This document shows, one piece after another, positions 25,952-34,546 of a DNA stretch of 51,684 bases (position 1 is its first letter; each line of letters opens with the position of its first letter). The notes below the pieces were generated by a model. It searched no databases and was not told where the DNA came from. It saw only the letters and a program-made list of their open reading frames with translations. The stretch comes from Psychrilyobacter piezotolerans (GTDB lineage: Bacteria; Fusobacteriota; Fusobacteriia; Fusobacteriales; Fusobacteriaceae), in NCBI RefSeq assembly GCF_003391055.1, contig NZ_QUAJ01000023.1:1-51684 (forward strand), given 5' to 3'. Position numbers and translations under genes: made by a program.

Positions 25952-26875
25952 TTAATAAAATATACCGCTGGAAAGATATCTTTCTCCTGTATCCATAATG
26001 AAAGTCAGGATTTTTTTGCCTTTATTTTCAGGACGCCTAGCTATATTTATTGCTGTAGCTAAGTTTGCTCCGGAAGAAACTCCTCCCAGGACTCCTTCTT
26101 CCCTGGCTAGCCTGTTGGTGATCTCCTGGGCCTCTTCATAGGAGATAGTAGCTATCTCATCCATAACAGATGGGTCAAATGTAGAAGGAATAAACCCGGC
26201 ACTCATACCCATTCCCTGGATATCGTGGGGACCAGTAACTCCTGTAGAGATAAATGGAGCCCTCATAGGTTCTACAGCAACAGTATAGATATCATTATTT
26301 TTTTCCTTTAAATATTTTGCTACCCCTGAAAAACTTCCACCGGTTCCGGTTCCGCAGACAAAGATATCCAATTCATCTTTAAAAGTTTCCCAAATCTCAG
26401 TCCCGGTGGAATTATAGTGTGCCATAGGGTTAGCCGGGTTTGAAAACTGGTCAGGAGCAAAACTGTTTGGATGCTGTTTCATCAGTTTATCCAGTTTACA
26501 TAAACAGCCTTTCATCCCCTGAGACCCGTCGGTTAAAACTAATTCAGCTCCATAGGCTTTTAAAAGCTGTCTTCTCTCTACACTTACGCAGTCAGGCATT
26601 ACAATGATCAACTTATATCCTTTCACAGCACAGACCATAGCCAGGCCGATTCCTGTATTTCCACTGGTTGACTCGATAATTGTATCGCCTTTTTTTAACT
26701 GTCCGCTTTTTTCAGCTTCCTCTATCATATTCAGAGCTACCCTGTCTTTTACAGAACCGGCAGGATTAAAAGATTCCAATTTGATATAGATCTCTGCATG
26801 GGTATCGTTGATGTTATTTATTTTTAAAATTGGAGTTCTTCCAACAGTTTCTAGGATGTTATTTAATATTTTCAT
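25952..26875 (-). CDS. cysK: Cysteine synthase A (O-acetylserine sulfhydrylase)
   Basis: This 307-residue PLP enzyme makes L-cysteine from O-acetylserine and sulfide. The PLP lysine is in PAGSVKDRVAL (about residue 40), the substrate loop is STSGNTGIGLAM, the phosphate-binding loop GTGTGGSFSGVAKYL, and the C-terminal EEGVLGGVSSGANLATA motif is present. The length and lack of a haem or CBS domain agree with CysK. CysK and CysM are hard to separate by eye. It is monocistronic on the minus strand and divergent from the WYL-type regulator at 27061. Its start has a GGTGG site. Confidence 0.93.
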   Translation of the reverse strand: MKILNNILETVGRTPILKINNINDTHAEIYIKLESFNPAGSVKDRVALNMIEEAEKSGQLKKGDTIIESTSGNTGIGLAMVCAVKGYKLIIVMPDCVSVERRQLLKAYGAELVLTDGSQGMKGCLCKLDKLMKQHPNSFAPDQFSNPANPMAHYNSTGTEIWETFKDELDIFVCGTGTGGSFSGVAKYLKEKNNDIYTVAVEPMRAPFISTGVTGPHDIQGMGMSAGFIPSTFDPSVMDEIATISYEEAQEITNRLAREEGVLGGVSSGANLATAINIARRPENKGKKILTFIMDTGERYLSSGIFY

Positions 26876-26980
26876 TTTTAACCACCTCTATTATGTATTT
26901 TTCAAATCTATTAACAGTATATCATCTATATATAGAACATTAAAGCAACAAAAATAAATATTTTTTGTTCCATGAATACA

Positions 26981-27009
26981 TTGAAAAACTATATAAATAA
27001 GGGTATTAT
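26981..27009 (+). promoter_or_regulatory. Promoter of the WYL-type gene
   Basis: TTGAAA (26981-26986) and TATTAT (27004-27009) are separated by 17 bp, about 50 bp before the TTG start at 27061. Confidence 0.6.
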
Positions 27010-27060
27010 ATATTATAAAGTGTTCGAATAAAATGAATTTTAAAAGAGCGGGGGATAAAA

Positions 27061-27888
27061 TTGAAGAAAATAAGAGTTACTATCCCAAAGTATATGGGAG
27101 ATATATTGAAGTATGATGCTGTAGAATTCGGCCTGAGTAAAAATTATCTGTTAAATTATCTGGTGAAAAATTACAGTCTGCTAAGGGAAAAGGATATACC
27201 TGTACTTGAGGGGGAAAAGGAAATTGTTCAGTTCAATTTAAATAAGGAAAATGAGGATTTTTATAGGGAGGTATATAACAGAAGTGAGTTTGAAACAGAA
27301 GCTTCCTTTATTAGAACTTTGATATACGGGTATATATCCCAATCCAAGGTTATAAGGGAGAGGTTTATATTTAAAAAATTAATAGGAAAGATCCAGAGGG
27401 GGATAAAAGATAAAAAAAAGATAAAGATTAAATTTGAAACAGCCGAAAAAATTGTGAGCCCGTATAATATTTTGTATTCCAGCATGGAAGTGAGTAATTA
27501 TTTGTTCTGTTATTCAGAGGAAGATCAAAATTATAAAAACTACAGGTTATGTAATATTAAATATGTGTATATATTGGATGAAAACAGCTATACAGGAGAT
27601 ACAGAATATCTTAGGAAGGTAAGGGAAGATTTTGATCCGTTTTTATCCTATGGCCTGCCAGTTGAGATAAGATTAAGTGAAAGGGGTCAGGAAAAATATG
27701 ACAGGATAAAGACCAACAGACCTAAATTAATAGAAAAATTAGATGACAGGTGGATAGTGGAGGGATCCCAGGAGAAGATAAAAAGGTATTTTGCTTATTT
27801 TATGAGTGATGCAGAGATAATATCTCCCATGAATTTGAGAGAATGGTTTTTCGAGGAAGCTAAAAAGATGATAGAGATGTATGGTTAA
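27061..27888 (+). CDS. WYL-like domain protein, probable regulator
   Basis: This 275-residue soluble protein is read from a TTG start after GAGCGGGGG. The N-terminal 60 residues (KIRVTIPKYMGDILKYDAVEFGLSKNYLLNYLV) look like a short ribbon-helix-helix DNA-binding module. A WYL-like sensing core lies at about 130-190: IKIKFETAEKIVSPYNILYSS, then YLFCYSEEDQNYKNYRLCNIKYVYILDE. A C-terminal helical/strand region resembles the WCX extension (VEIRLSERGQEKYDRI, then a helix). WYL proteins usually sense nucleotides or nucleic acid ends and regulate transcription. Its divergent position to cysK hints at control of that gene, but there is no direct proof. It is annotated as a hypothetical with this domain guess. 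Confidence 0.6.
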   Translation: MKKIRVTIPKYMGDILKYDAVEFGLSKNYLLNYLVKNYSLLREKDIPVLEGEKEIVQFNLNKENEDFYREVYNRSEFETEASFIRTLIYGYISQSKVIRERFIFKKLIGKIQRGIKDKKKIKIKFETAEKIVSPYNILYSSMEVSNYLFCYSEEDQNYKNYRLCNIKYVYILDENSYTGDTEYLRKVREDFDPFLSYGLPVEIRLSERGQEKYDRIKTNRPKLIEKLDDRWIVEGSQEKIKRYFAYFMSDAEIISPMNLREWFFEEAKKMIEMYG

Positions 27889-28375
27889 AAAATAAGGTTA
27901 AAAGATATTTCTTTATTTAATCTAAGTTGCTACTTGTAAAAAAGACCTAAGGATTCCATCCTTAACTGGGGTCATTTCTTTTGGTGAGCAAAAGAAACGA
28001 ACCAAAGAAAAGCTCACTTTTTCTAAATGATGTTATTTGAGTAAGTCAAAAGTAATGTCCGTCTTTTTATAGCTACAGTCCTCGTTACACTGCGAAACTT
28101 ATTCTGTTGGACGACTGAGTAGAAAATTTACTGAGAAGCTAGGAAACATCTAAAAAAAGGTTTTTTTTAACCTCAAAAATGATCTCTTAACGAGTCTCTT
28201 TATCTCATTTTCTTGAAGTTCTATGTTTATGAAATAAACTAATAGTTCTATGACTCTTGCGGTTACTTTGTGATGAAGAGTTAAATATCTTATAAGGTAG
28301 TAACTTGGGTTAATTAAGGTATCAATATATAATCAGAAGTATACTGTGAAATAATAAGAAAAATGGAGGAAGAAT
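27889..28375. other. 487-bp spacer with hairpin-rich repeat debris
   Basis: No gene is supported. At 27980-28015 the sequence GTGAGCAAAAGAAACGAACC... can fold (GTGAGC with GCTCAC), and TTTCTTTTGG can pair with CCAAAGAAA. At about 28157-28178 AGGTT and AACCT flank a T run. At about 28253-28282 ACTCTT...AAGAGT forms a 6-bp inverted pair around a GGTTACTTT motif that recurs near 46340. This resembles worn copies of small genome-wide intergenic repeats. Confidence 0.4.
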
Positions 28376-28885
28376 ATGGAAAAACAAATATTAGTTAGAA
28401 TATATCTAGGTGTTGTAGCGAAATCTAACGGAACATTAAATATTAGATTTCCTTATTTTTTAGATCCAATATTTTACATTGAAGATTTTAATGGGAATAT
28501 GATTATATATAAAGATAAGTTCGATGATCACAATGATATATATATTGATATTAAAAATGGAGAAACAAAAAATATTAAGATTGAATGTTTATGTGAAGGA
28601 ATAAGTGACGTTATAGAAATATTAACAACAGATCAAATGGATGCTAGAGTTGTTAAATTAGAAGTGAAAAACTATACAAAAGGCGGTCGTGTATCCTTAT
28701 ATATAAGGGAAATAAAAAGAAAAATATGGGAAAACTTTAATCTTCGTGCATTTTTAATTAATCCAGTAAATAATAAAGACCTTTATAAAATAGTAGTGCA
28801 TTACCGGAAAATTAGATATAAAAGATTTGGTAATCCTGATCTAATTTATGGCGAATTAAAAAAGGATGTTTTTAAAATATTTTAA
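28376..28885 (+). CDS. Hypothetical protein
   Basis: This 169-residue protein is not recognised. It starts at an ATG 5 nt after GGAGGA, so translation is plausible. Sequence features: an N-terminal strand-rich part with hydrophobic/aromatic alternation (NIRFPYFLDPIFYIEDFNG), an acidic middle (DDHNDIYIDIKNGE) and a strongly basic, aromatic C-terminal part (HYRKIRYKRFGNPDLIYGELKKDVFK). There is no signal peptide or membrane helix. It stands alone, flanked by 490 bp and 350 bp of spacer, with AT-rich, rare codon use unlike its neighbours, which suggests recent arrival. No function is proposed. Confidence 0.55.
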   Translation: MEKQILVRIYLGVVAKSNGTLNIRFPYFLDPIFYIEDFNGNMIIYKDKFDDHNDIYIDIKNGETKNIKIECLCEGISDVIEILTTDQMDARVVKLEVKNYTKGGRVSLYIREIKRKIWENFNLRAFLINPVNNKDLYKIVVHYRKIRYKRFGNPDLIYGELKKDVFKIF

Positions 28886-29182
28886 AGAATGAGCTCAAAA
28901 TAAGTATTGTTTATCTCTTCTATAGAAGATTGATGAATATAAACTTTAGTTTTAATAATAGACATTATAAAAATTATGTAAATGGAATAGGATGAATATA
29001 GTCAGGAAATTATCTTGAGATGTTCGTGTTCTATTGATTTAACATTAATTAAGGGTAGGAGGAGTAAGGAAAGGAATATCTTTTACGCATAATTTAGGAT
29101 AGGCCGATCTTTAATACGGGTTCATTTCTTTATTTATTTGAATTTAAAAATAGAAAAATTAATATATATATATATATAAGAT
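28886..29182. other. Spacer without a gene
   Basis: This stretch of about 300 bp has no open frame of note and no clear promoter. A run of AT dinucleotides (about 29162-29178) sits just before the terminator hairpin at 29183. Nothing else is recognised. Confidence 0.4.
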
Positions 29183-29214
29183 AAGGAGGAGAATTTATTA
29201 TAATTCTCCTCCTT
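29183..29214 (-). terminator. Terminator of the flavodoxin gene
   Basis: A 13-bp perfect stem AAGGAGGAGAATT (29183-29195) and AATTCTCCTCCTT (29202-29214) lies just beyond the minus-strand flavodoxin stop. The T tail on the minus strand is poor (AT-rich), so efficiency is uncertain. Confidence 0.6.
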
Positions 29215-29233
29215 AGTTATAGTTATGAATCTA

Positions 29234-29722
29234 TTACATCTCTTTTTTTAATTGTTCCACCCAATTTTCAATTCTTGAAGAAGTCATGTCATCTTGATTG
29301 TTTACATCTATTGCAAGACCCATTAAATTATTATCTTCCAAAGCTTTACTGTCATCAAAATTATAGCTGTCTCTAGAAGTAAATCCTATTATTTCCCCGC
29401 CAGCTTCCCTAACAGCTTCACCTATGATACCCAGGGCATCACAAAAAGTATCCACATATGATTCTTGGTCACCGGTTCCAAAAAGCCCTACTTTTTTCCC
29501 TGCCAGATTCATTTTCTTTAAACTCTCTATTTCGTCGTTCCACTCATCTTGAAGATCTCCATATCCCCATGTAGAAGATCCTAATAAGATCAGATCAAAA
29601 TTATCTATATTTGTTAGACCTTCCGAGATAGAAACAGCCTCTACATTAAAAAATCCACCTAATTTTTCTGCTATTGAAGCTGTGTCACCTATTGTACTTC
29701 CATAATAAATTCCTACTTTCAT
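29234..29722 (-). CDS. fld: Flavodoxin
   Basis: This 162-residue FMN protein is a soluble low-potential electron carrier that replaces ferredoxin. It has the phosphate-binding loop GIYYGSTIGDTASIAEKL near the N-terminus, the LLGSSTWGYGDLQDEW loop (the W/Y region stacking on the flavin, about residue 48) and GLFGTGDQESYVDTFCDALG (second flavin loop). The overall length matches long-chain flavodoxins. The start has a GAGGAC site. It is a single-gene unit. Acceptors in this organism could include nitrogenase, the radical SAM enzymes or the reductases in this window, but this is not shown by the sequence. Confidence 0.93.
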   Translation of the reverse strand: MKVGIYYGSTIGDTASIAEKLGGFFNVEAVSISEGLTNIDNFDLILLGSSTWGYGDLQDEWNDEIESLKKMNLAGKKVGLFGTGDQESYVDTFCDALGIIGEAVREAGGEIIGFTSRDSYNFDDSKALEDNNLMGLAIDVNNQDDMTSSRIENWVEQLKKEM

Positions 29723-29994
29723 TTTGTCCTCCTCTTATTTTTTTTAACAAAAATGGTTATGAGATCTTCTAAATTTAAATTCCCCCTTTTTAAAATATAA
29801 AGCTAAACTTAAAATTTTATAATGAGTTATTTTGACTCTCAAACCTTTCGTGTAAAAAAAGTATATATGAGTGTACAGAGTTTGTCAAGAAAAAATATGA
29901 TTTAACTGGATTCTGTAAAAATTATATAGAACCTTTGGAGCTATGAACAAAAAAATGTTATAATTTTATGAATTTATAGATAGCGGAGGTAAAG

Positions 29995-30675
29995 ATGAAA
30001 TTTGGAAAAAATTTAACGGTTGAAATAAAACAGATAGAAAATGGTGTAAAATTAAGGGTAGGGGGAGTAAAGAAAGGTATATCCATTACTCCTACAGATT
30101 TTGGATTGGATCTCCATAGGAGAAAGATGGAGGGGGTCACTGTAGATCTCAGGGAAGAGATCGATGTATTACAGGGAATAAAAGATGAACTAACTACAGG
30201 AGAAGATATCATTTTTGAATATCTATATGGAGATGAACTATCGGCTGTGGTTTTAGCCGGGACCATAGCAAAGAAACATATACCATATGAATTAAAAGCA
30301 TTAGCTGTAGAAATAGGTGGAATAAATGCAGTGGAACAGAATAAGGATTATATAACCATAGCTATCCAAAAGATGTTAGGGACTAATGACTCCATAGGTG
30401 GAGTAGTGGAATGTATCCTGCCATATAACTTGGATTTAAATTCTATTAAAGGTGAGTTTTCATGGGTTATCCATAATCTTATGGAGGAGGTCAGTGCAAT
30501 CCAATTTGGCAATGGTGTAAAAGACAGCCGGTCAAACGCAAAAGAGTATGAGCTCAGTAAGAATAAAATAACGGTAACATTTGGTCCCCATATGAAAGAA
30601 AGGAATAAAATTCCATGTTTAGCAGGAGTGAGAGATGTTATAGTGGATTCTGTTTTGTCAATAGTACTATTATAG
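29995..30675 (+). CDS. Chorismate synthase-like protein lacking the catalytic loops
   Basis: This 226-residue protein appears to be a distant homologue of chorismate synthase (AroC, about 360 residues). Segments line up in order: GISITPTDFGLDLHRRKMEG with the RR region; REEIDVLQGIKDELTTGEDI with REPDxVxxLSGxxxGxTTG; VLAGTIAKKHI with VAAGAIAKKYL; NDSIGGVVECILP with GDSIGGxVE; IHNLMEEVSAIQFGNGVKDSR with AxxLMSIxAVKGxEIGxG; and KIPCLAGVRDVIVDSVLSIVLL with HDPCxxxRAVPxxEAMxAIVL. Missing are the GESHG loop, the RPGHADYT segment and the GGGRSSARET flavin/phosphate segment, so chorismate formation is unlikely. The frame is intact with an AGCGGAGG site. It is a single gene about 350 bp before glmS. 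Role unknown. The AroC relation is by eye and should be tested. Confidence 0.62.
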   Translation: MKFGKNLTVEIKQIENGVKLRVGGVKKGISITPTDFGLDLHRRKMEGVTVDLREEIDVLQGIKDELTTGEDIIFEYLYGDELSAVVLAGTIAKKHIPYELKALAVEIGGINAVEQNKDYITIAIQKMLGTNDSIGGVVECILPYNLDLNSIKGEFSWVIHNLMEEVSAIQFGNGVKDSRSNAKEYELSKNKITVTFGPHMKERNKIPCLAGVRDVIVDSVLSIVLL

Positions 30676-31027
30676 TTTGAAAAATTCAGAAATGGGTCAG
30701 GATATTAGAAAAACGAAAAAATGATATATATATAATCAATGTTTATCATTTATTGGAATAGAAAATCAAAACAAGCTAATCGTTATGTTGTGTGATTTTA
30801 CAAAACAAAGTGAAACGAATGTGAACAAACGGCCGTTATATTAGAATTGTATAAGAAAAATAAGGGTTAATTAAATACTAACTATATACTAAGTGAATAA
30901 TTAGTATATTTTGGTATTTTTTTTTTGTATATTTCCGCATATTGTATTTTTTTCTGAAATTGATTAGAATAGCTTTGTAAAGAAAGAACTAAAAACTAAA
31001 ACTAAAAACAATTTTTGGAGGTCAAAA
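30676..31027 (+). promoter_or_regulatory. Long leader upstream of glutamate mutase
   Basis: The 352-bp gap before glmS contains no ORF. It holds a hairpin ATATACTAA/TTAGTATAT (30884-30892 with 30901-30909) followed by a long T-rich run, so an attenuator is possible. I looked for cobalamin riboswitch landmarks (B12-box, conserved GCCACTG core) because glutamate mutase needs B12, and did not see them. A clear -35/-10 pair was not identified. Confidence 0.4.
30884..30926 (+). terminator. Hairpin with T run in the glmS leader
   Basis: A 9-bp stem ATATACTAA/TTAGTATAT with an 8-nt loop is followed by TTTGGTATTTTTTTTTT. The stem is AT-only, so it is weak, but the T run is long. It could end a small RNA or act as an attenuator about 100 bp before glmS. 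Confidence 0.45.
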
Positions 31028-31450
31028 ATGAAAAATGGAAAGACTATAGTAATCGGAGTAATTGGATCGGACTGTCATGCAGTTGGGAATAAGATCATTG
31101 ATCATGTATTAACACAGCAAGGGTTTAATGTGATCAACGTAGGTGTTATCTCACCACAAGAAGACTTTATAAACGCAGCAGTAGAAACAGATGCAGATGC
31201 AATAATAATCTCTTCATTATATGGTCATGGAGAATTAGACTGTCAAGGATTTAAAGAAAAATGTGATGAAGCAGGATTACAAGATGTAAAATTATATGTT
31301 GGAGGAAACATCGTAGTAGGAAAGCAAGATTGGAATACAGTTGAAGCTAGATTTAAAGACATGGGATTTGACAGAGTATATAAGCCAGGAACACCTATTG
31401 AACTTACAGCAGAAGATATCAAAAAAGATTTAGGAATGATACCTGCTTAG
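31028..31450 (+). CDS. glmS: Glutamate mutase, cobalamin-binding subunit S
   Basis: This 140-residue B12-binding Rossmann protein is the small subunit of adenosylcobalamin-dependent glutamate mutase (methylaspartate mutase), which rearranges L-glutamate to (2S,3S)-3-methylaspartate. The base-off/His-on motif DCHAVG places the cobalt-ligating histidine at residue 17; [10 protein letters not shown] and the GGNIVVG loop complete the site. The gene starts after TTTTTGGAGG. It is followed by glmL and glmE in one operon. The symbol here refers to mutase subunit S, not glucosamine synthase. Confidence 0.95.
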   Translation: MKNGKTIVIGVIGSDCHAVGNKIIDHVLTQQGFNVINVGVISPQEDFINAAVETDADAIIISSLYGHGELDCQGFKEKCDEAGLQDVKLYVGGNIVVGKQDWNTVEARFKDMGFDRVYKPGTPIELTAEDIKKDLGMIPA

Positions 31451-31527
31451 TAATATCTGGAACAATATAGTAATGAAAAGGGGAAATTGGGGAAGAAGAT
31501 ACATTATAAAAATTGGGAGTGGTAGAA

Positions 31528-32940
31528 ATGAATGCCTACTTATTGATTGACTTTGGGAGTACCTATACTAAATTGACAGCAGTTGATATAGAAAATGAAG
31601 AGATACTAGCTACTGCTAAAGATATAACTACAATTGAAGATGACATAATGACAGGTTTTAAAAAAGCCTATGAAAAACTCAAATTATGCATAGAAGAAAA
31701 AAATATAAAATTTGATGAGATTAATTTCATAAAGAAAATAGCCTGTTCTTCCGCAGCTGGTGGTTTGAAAATGTATGCAATAGGGCTTGTGCCGGAGCTT
31801 ACAGCAGATGCCGCTAAAAAAGCTGCCCTAGGTGCAGGAGCCAGGGTTATGAAAACTTATTCTTATGAATTGAATCATAGTGAAATTGAAGAGATAAAAA
31901 ATTCAAATGCAGATATATTATTGTTAGCAGGTGGAACAGATGGCGGAAACAAAAAGTGTATCATACATAATGCTAAATTAATAGCAGAAATAAAGATAGA
32001 GATACCGGTTTTGCTGGCTGGAAATAAGAGTGCTAACGACGAAATTATAGAGATATTTGAAGAAGCAGATATAGATTATATAGTAACAGAAAATGTTATG
32101 CCAAAATTAAATAAGATAAATGAAAAACCAACAAGGGAAGCCATAAGAAAGATATTTATGACAAAGATAGTGGAAGCTAAAGGGATGAAAAATGCCGAGA
32201 ACTTCATATCTGGAATACTTATGCCTACCCCGGCAGCTGTATTAAAAGCTGCAGAGGTACTTGCTCTCGGTAGTGATGACGAAGACGGATTAGGGAATTT
32301 GATGGTTGTAGATATAGGTGGGGCCACAACGGATATCCATTCACTGGCAGAGGGTGACCCTAGTAATGCAGGTGTAATTCCTAAAGGCTTGGAAGAACCT
32401 TTTGCTAAAAGAACTGTTGAAGGGGATCTCGGAATGAGATACTCTGCTCTATCATTATTAGAAGCAGCAGGAACAAAAAAAATAAGACGATACCTGCATG
32501 ATGATCATAAAGAGATCGATGTAAAGGCTCACTGTAATCATAGACATGAAAATATTATGATGGTTCCACAAACACCGGAAGAGATATTTTTCGATGAGGC
32601 TATGGCAGGAGCAGGAACTGAAATCGCAATGGTAAGACACTGTGGATGGTTAGAAAGTGTATTTACCCCAATGGGAGTAATGTACTACCAGCATGGGAAA
32701 GACCTTTTAGATGTTAAATACGTAATTGGAACAGGTGGAGTACTGGTGCACAGTAAAAACCCTAGAAATATATTGAAGGCAGGGGAATTTAATAAAGAAC
32801 AGCCGGTACATCTATTGCCTAGATCTCCAAATTATTTAATTGACAGCACATATATATTGTCGGCTATGGGACTCCTTGCAGGAGAAAAACCGGATATGGC
32901 AGTAAGAATAATGAAAAAATATCTTGAGAAAGTTAATTAG
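31528..32940 (+). CDS. glmL: Methylaspartate mutase accessory protein GlmL
   Basis: GlmL (MutL) is a 470-residue ASKHA-type ATPase found between the mutase subunit genes. It is thought to reactivate or assemble the B12 mutase. The N-terminal phosphate loop YLLIDFGSTYTKLTAV and a second phosphate/adenosine region GNLMVVDIGGATTDIHSL (about residue 258) are visible. The ATG at 31528 is preferred (GGAGTGGTAG upstream) to an in-frame upstream TTG. It lies 77 bp after glmS and 14 bp before glmE. Confidence 0.93.
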   Translation: MNAYLLIDFGSTYTKLTAVDIENEEILATAKDITTIEDDIMTGFKKAYEKLKLCIEEKNIKFDEINFIKKIACSSAAGGLKMYAIGLVPELTADAAKKAALGAGARVMKTYSYELNHSEIEEIKNSNADILLLAGGTDGGNKKCIIHNAKLIAEIKIEIPVLLAGNKSANDEIIEIFEEADIDYIVTENVMPKLNKINEKPTREAIRKIFMTKIVEAKGMKNAENFISGILMPTPAAVLKAAEVLALGSDDEDGLGNLMVVDIGGATTDIHSLAEGDPSNAGVIPKGLEEPFAKRTVEGDLGMRYSALSLLEAAGTKKIRRYLHDDHKEIDVKAHCNHRHENIMMVPQTPEEIFFDEAMAGAGTEIAMVRHCGWLESVFTPMGVMYYQHGKDLLDVKYVIGTGGVLVHSKNPRNILKAGEFNKEQPVHLLPRSPNYLIDSTYILSAMGLLAGEKPDMAVRIMKKYLEKVN

Positions 32941-32954
32941 GAGGATCATATTAA

Positions 32955-34412
32955 ATGAATATTAAAAATAAAAAGTGGACAGAGGAAGAATTTTTTAAAG
33001 TAAGAGAAGAAGTATTAAAGCAATGGCCTACAGGTGAAGAGGTAGATTTAGCTGAAGGTGTTAAATATCTAAAGGAATTACCTGATCATAAAAACTTCGC
33101 TAAAAAGTTATGGACAGCTAAGCAAGATGGAAAAACATTAGCACAGCCTAGAGCGGGTGTAGCATTATTAAATGAACATATAGAGTTATTAAGCTTCTTA
33201 TCTGAAGAGGGTGGAGCAGATTTATTACCATCAACTATAGATTCATACACTAGATTAAATAGATATGAAGAGTGTGAAAGAGGAATTAAAGAATCAGAAA
33301 AAGCAGGAAGATCATTATTAAATGGTTTCCCAGGTGTAAACTATGGAGTAAAAGGTTGTAAAAGAGTATTAGAAGCAGTGGACAAGCCGTTACAAGTAAG
33401 ACACGGAACTCCTGATGCAAGATTATTGGCTGAGATCACAATGTCTGCTGGATGGACTTCATATGAAGGTGGAGGAATTTCTTATAACTTACCATATGCT
33501 AAATCAGTATCTATGGAAAGAACAATAAGAGACTGGCAATATGTAGATAGATTAGTAGGATGGTACGAAGAGCAAGGTGTTTCTATCAATAGAGAACCTT
33601 ACGGACCATTAACAGGAACTTTAGTTCCAGTATCAATATCAAATGCAGTACAAATAATAGAGTGTTTATTAGCAGCGGAACAAGGTGTTAAGAGTATCAC
33701 TTTAGGATATGGACAATGTGGAAACTTAGTTCAAGACGTAGCAGCTATCAGAACTTTACAGGAGTTAGCTGAAGAGTACTGTGAAAAATTAGGATATGAA
33801 AATATGCAAATAACTACAGTATTCCATCAATGGATGGGTGGATTCCCAGAAGATGAATCTAAAGCTTTTGGTGTAATCTCAAATGGAGCAGCAGCAGCAG
33901 CATTATCAGGAGCAACAAAAGTAATCGTAAAGACTACTCATGAGGCTATCGGAATCCCTACAAAAGAAGCTAATGCCAATGCAATAAAAGCGACTAAGAT
34001 GGTATTAAACTTATTAGAAGGACAAACATTACCTGATTCTGAAGAGTTAGAAACAGAAATCAAGCAGGTAAAAGCAGAGATCAAATGTATCATGGATAAG
34101 GTATATGACCTTGGAAATGGAGACTTAGCTCTTGGTACTATTGAAGCAGTTAAGCAAGGTGTAATTGATATTCCATTCGCACCTGCAAACGTAAACATGG
34201 GTAAAATGTTACCGGCTAGAGATAACAAAGGTAGAATCAGATATTTAGAGTGTGGAAACATTCCATTCACAGACGAGATCAAGGCATTCAATACAGCTGA
34301 ATTACAAAAAAGAGCAGACTTTGAAGGTAGAGAGATCAGTTTCCAAATGACAGTAGATGATATATTTGCAGTAGGAAAAGGAACTTTAATCGGAAGACCG
34401 GAAAAGAAATAA
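32955..34412 (+). CDS. glmE: Glutamate mutase, catalytic subunit E
   Basis: The large epsilon subunit (485 residues, TIM barrel) binds glutamate and holds the radical chemistry of methylaspartate mutase. Family segments such as [55 protein letters not shown] and [28 protein letters not shown] are plain (each shown here shortened by position: about residues 65-85, 155-190 and 295-320). The RHGTPDAR stretch carries the arginine that grips the substrate. Codon use is strongly biased (Leu almost all TTA), suggesting high expression. It starts after AGGAGG. A terminator follows at 34449. Confidence 0.96.
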   Translation: MNIKNKKWTEEEFFKVREEVLKQWPTGEEVDLAEGVKYLKELPDHKNFAKKLWTAKQDGKTLAQPRAGVALLNEHIELLSFLSEEGGADLLPSTIDSYTRLNRYEECERGIKESEKAGRSLLNGFPGVNYGVKGCKRVLEAVDKPLQVRHGTPDARLLAEITMSAGWTSYEGGGISYNLPYAKSVSMERTIRDWQYVDRLVGWYEEQGVSINREPYGPLTGTLVPVSISNAVQIIECLLAAEQGVKSITLGYGQCGNLVQDVAAIRTLQELAEEYCEKLGYENMQITTVFHQWMGGFPEDESKAFGVISNGAAAAALSGATKVIVKTTHEAIGIPTKEANANAIKATKMVLNLLEGQTLPDSEELETEIKQVKAEIKCIMDKVYDLGNGDLALGTIEAVKQGVIDIPFAPANVNMGKMLPARDNKGRIRYLECGNIPFTDEIKAFNTAELQKRADFEGREISFQMTVDDIFAVGKGTLIGRPEKK

Positions 34413-34448
34413 TAAAAAAATTATGAATAATGGAGAAAGTTTTTAATG

Positions 34449-34478
34449 AAAAGGTAGATTTATAGTCTGCCTTTTCTT
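34449..34478 (+). terminator. Terminator after glmE
   Basis: AAAAGGTAGA (34449-34458) pairs with TCTGCCTTTT (34466-34475) with one G-T pair. It separates the mutase genes from gltS. Confidence 0.75.
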
Positions 34479-34546
34479 GAAAAAAGGGGAGAGTGAAGAG
34501 TCACAAAAATACAAATACATATATGTATACTTAAAGGGGGCAAAAA

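Noticed and set aside
29161-29182. Phase-variable AT dinucleotide repeat
   Set aside because: It lies beyond the flavodoxin stop, not in a coding region or promoter of a known gene.
30676-31027. Cobalamin riboswitch before glmS
   Set aside because: No B12-box or conserved core was seen.
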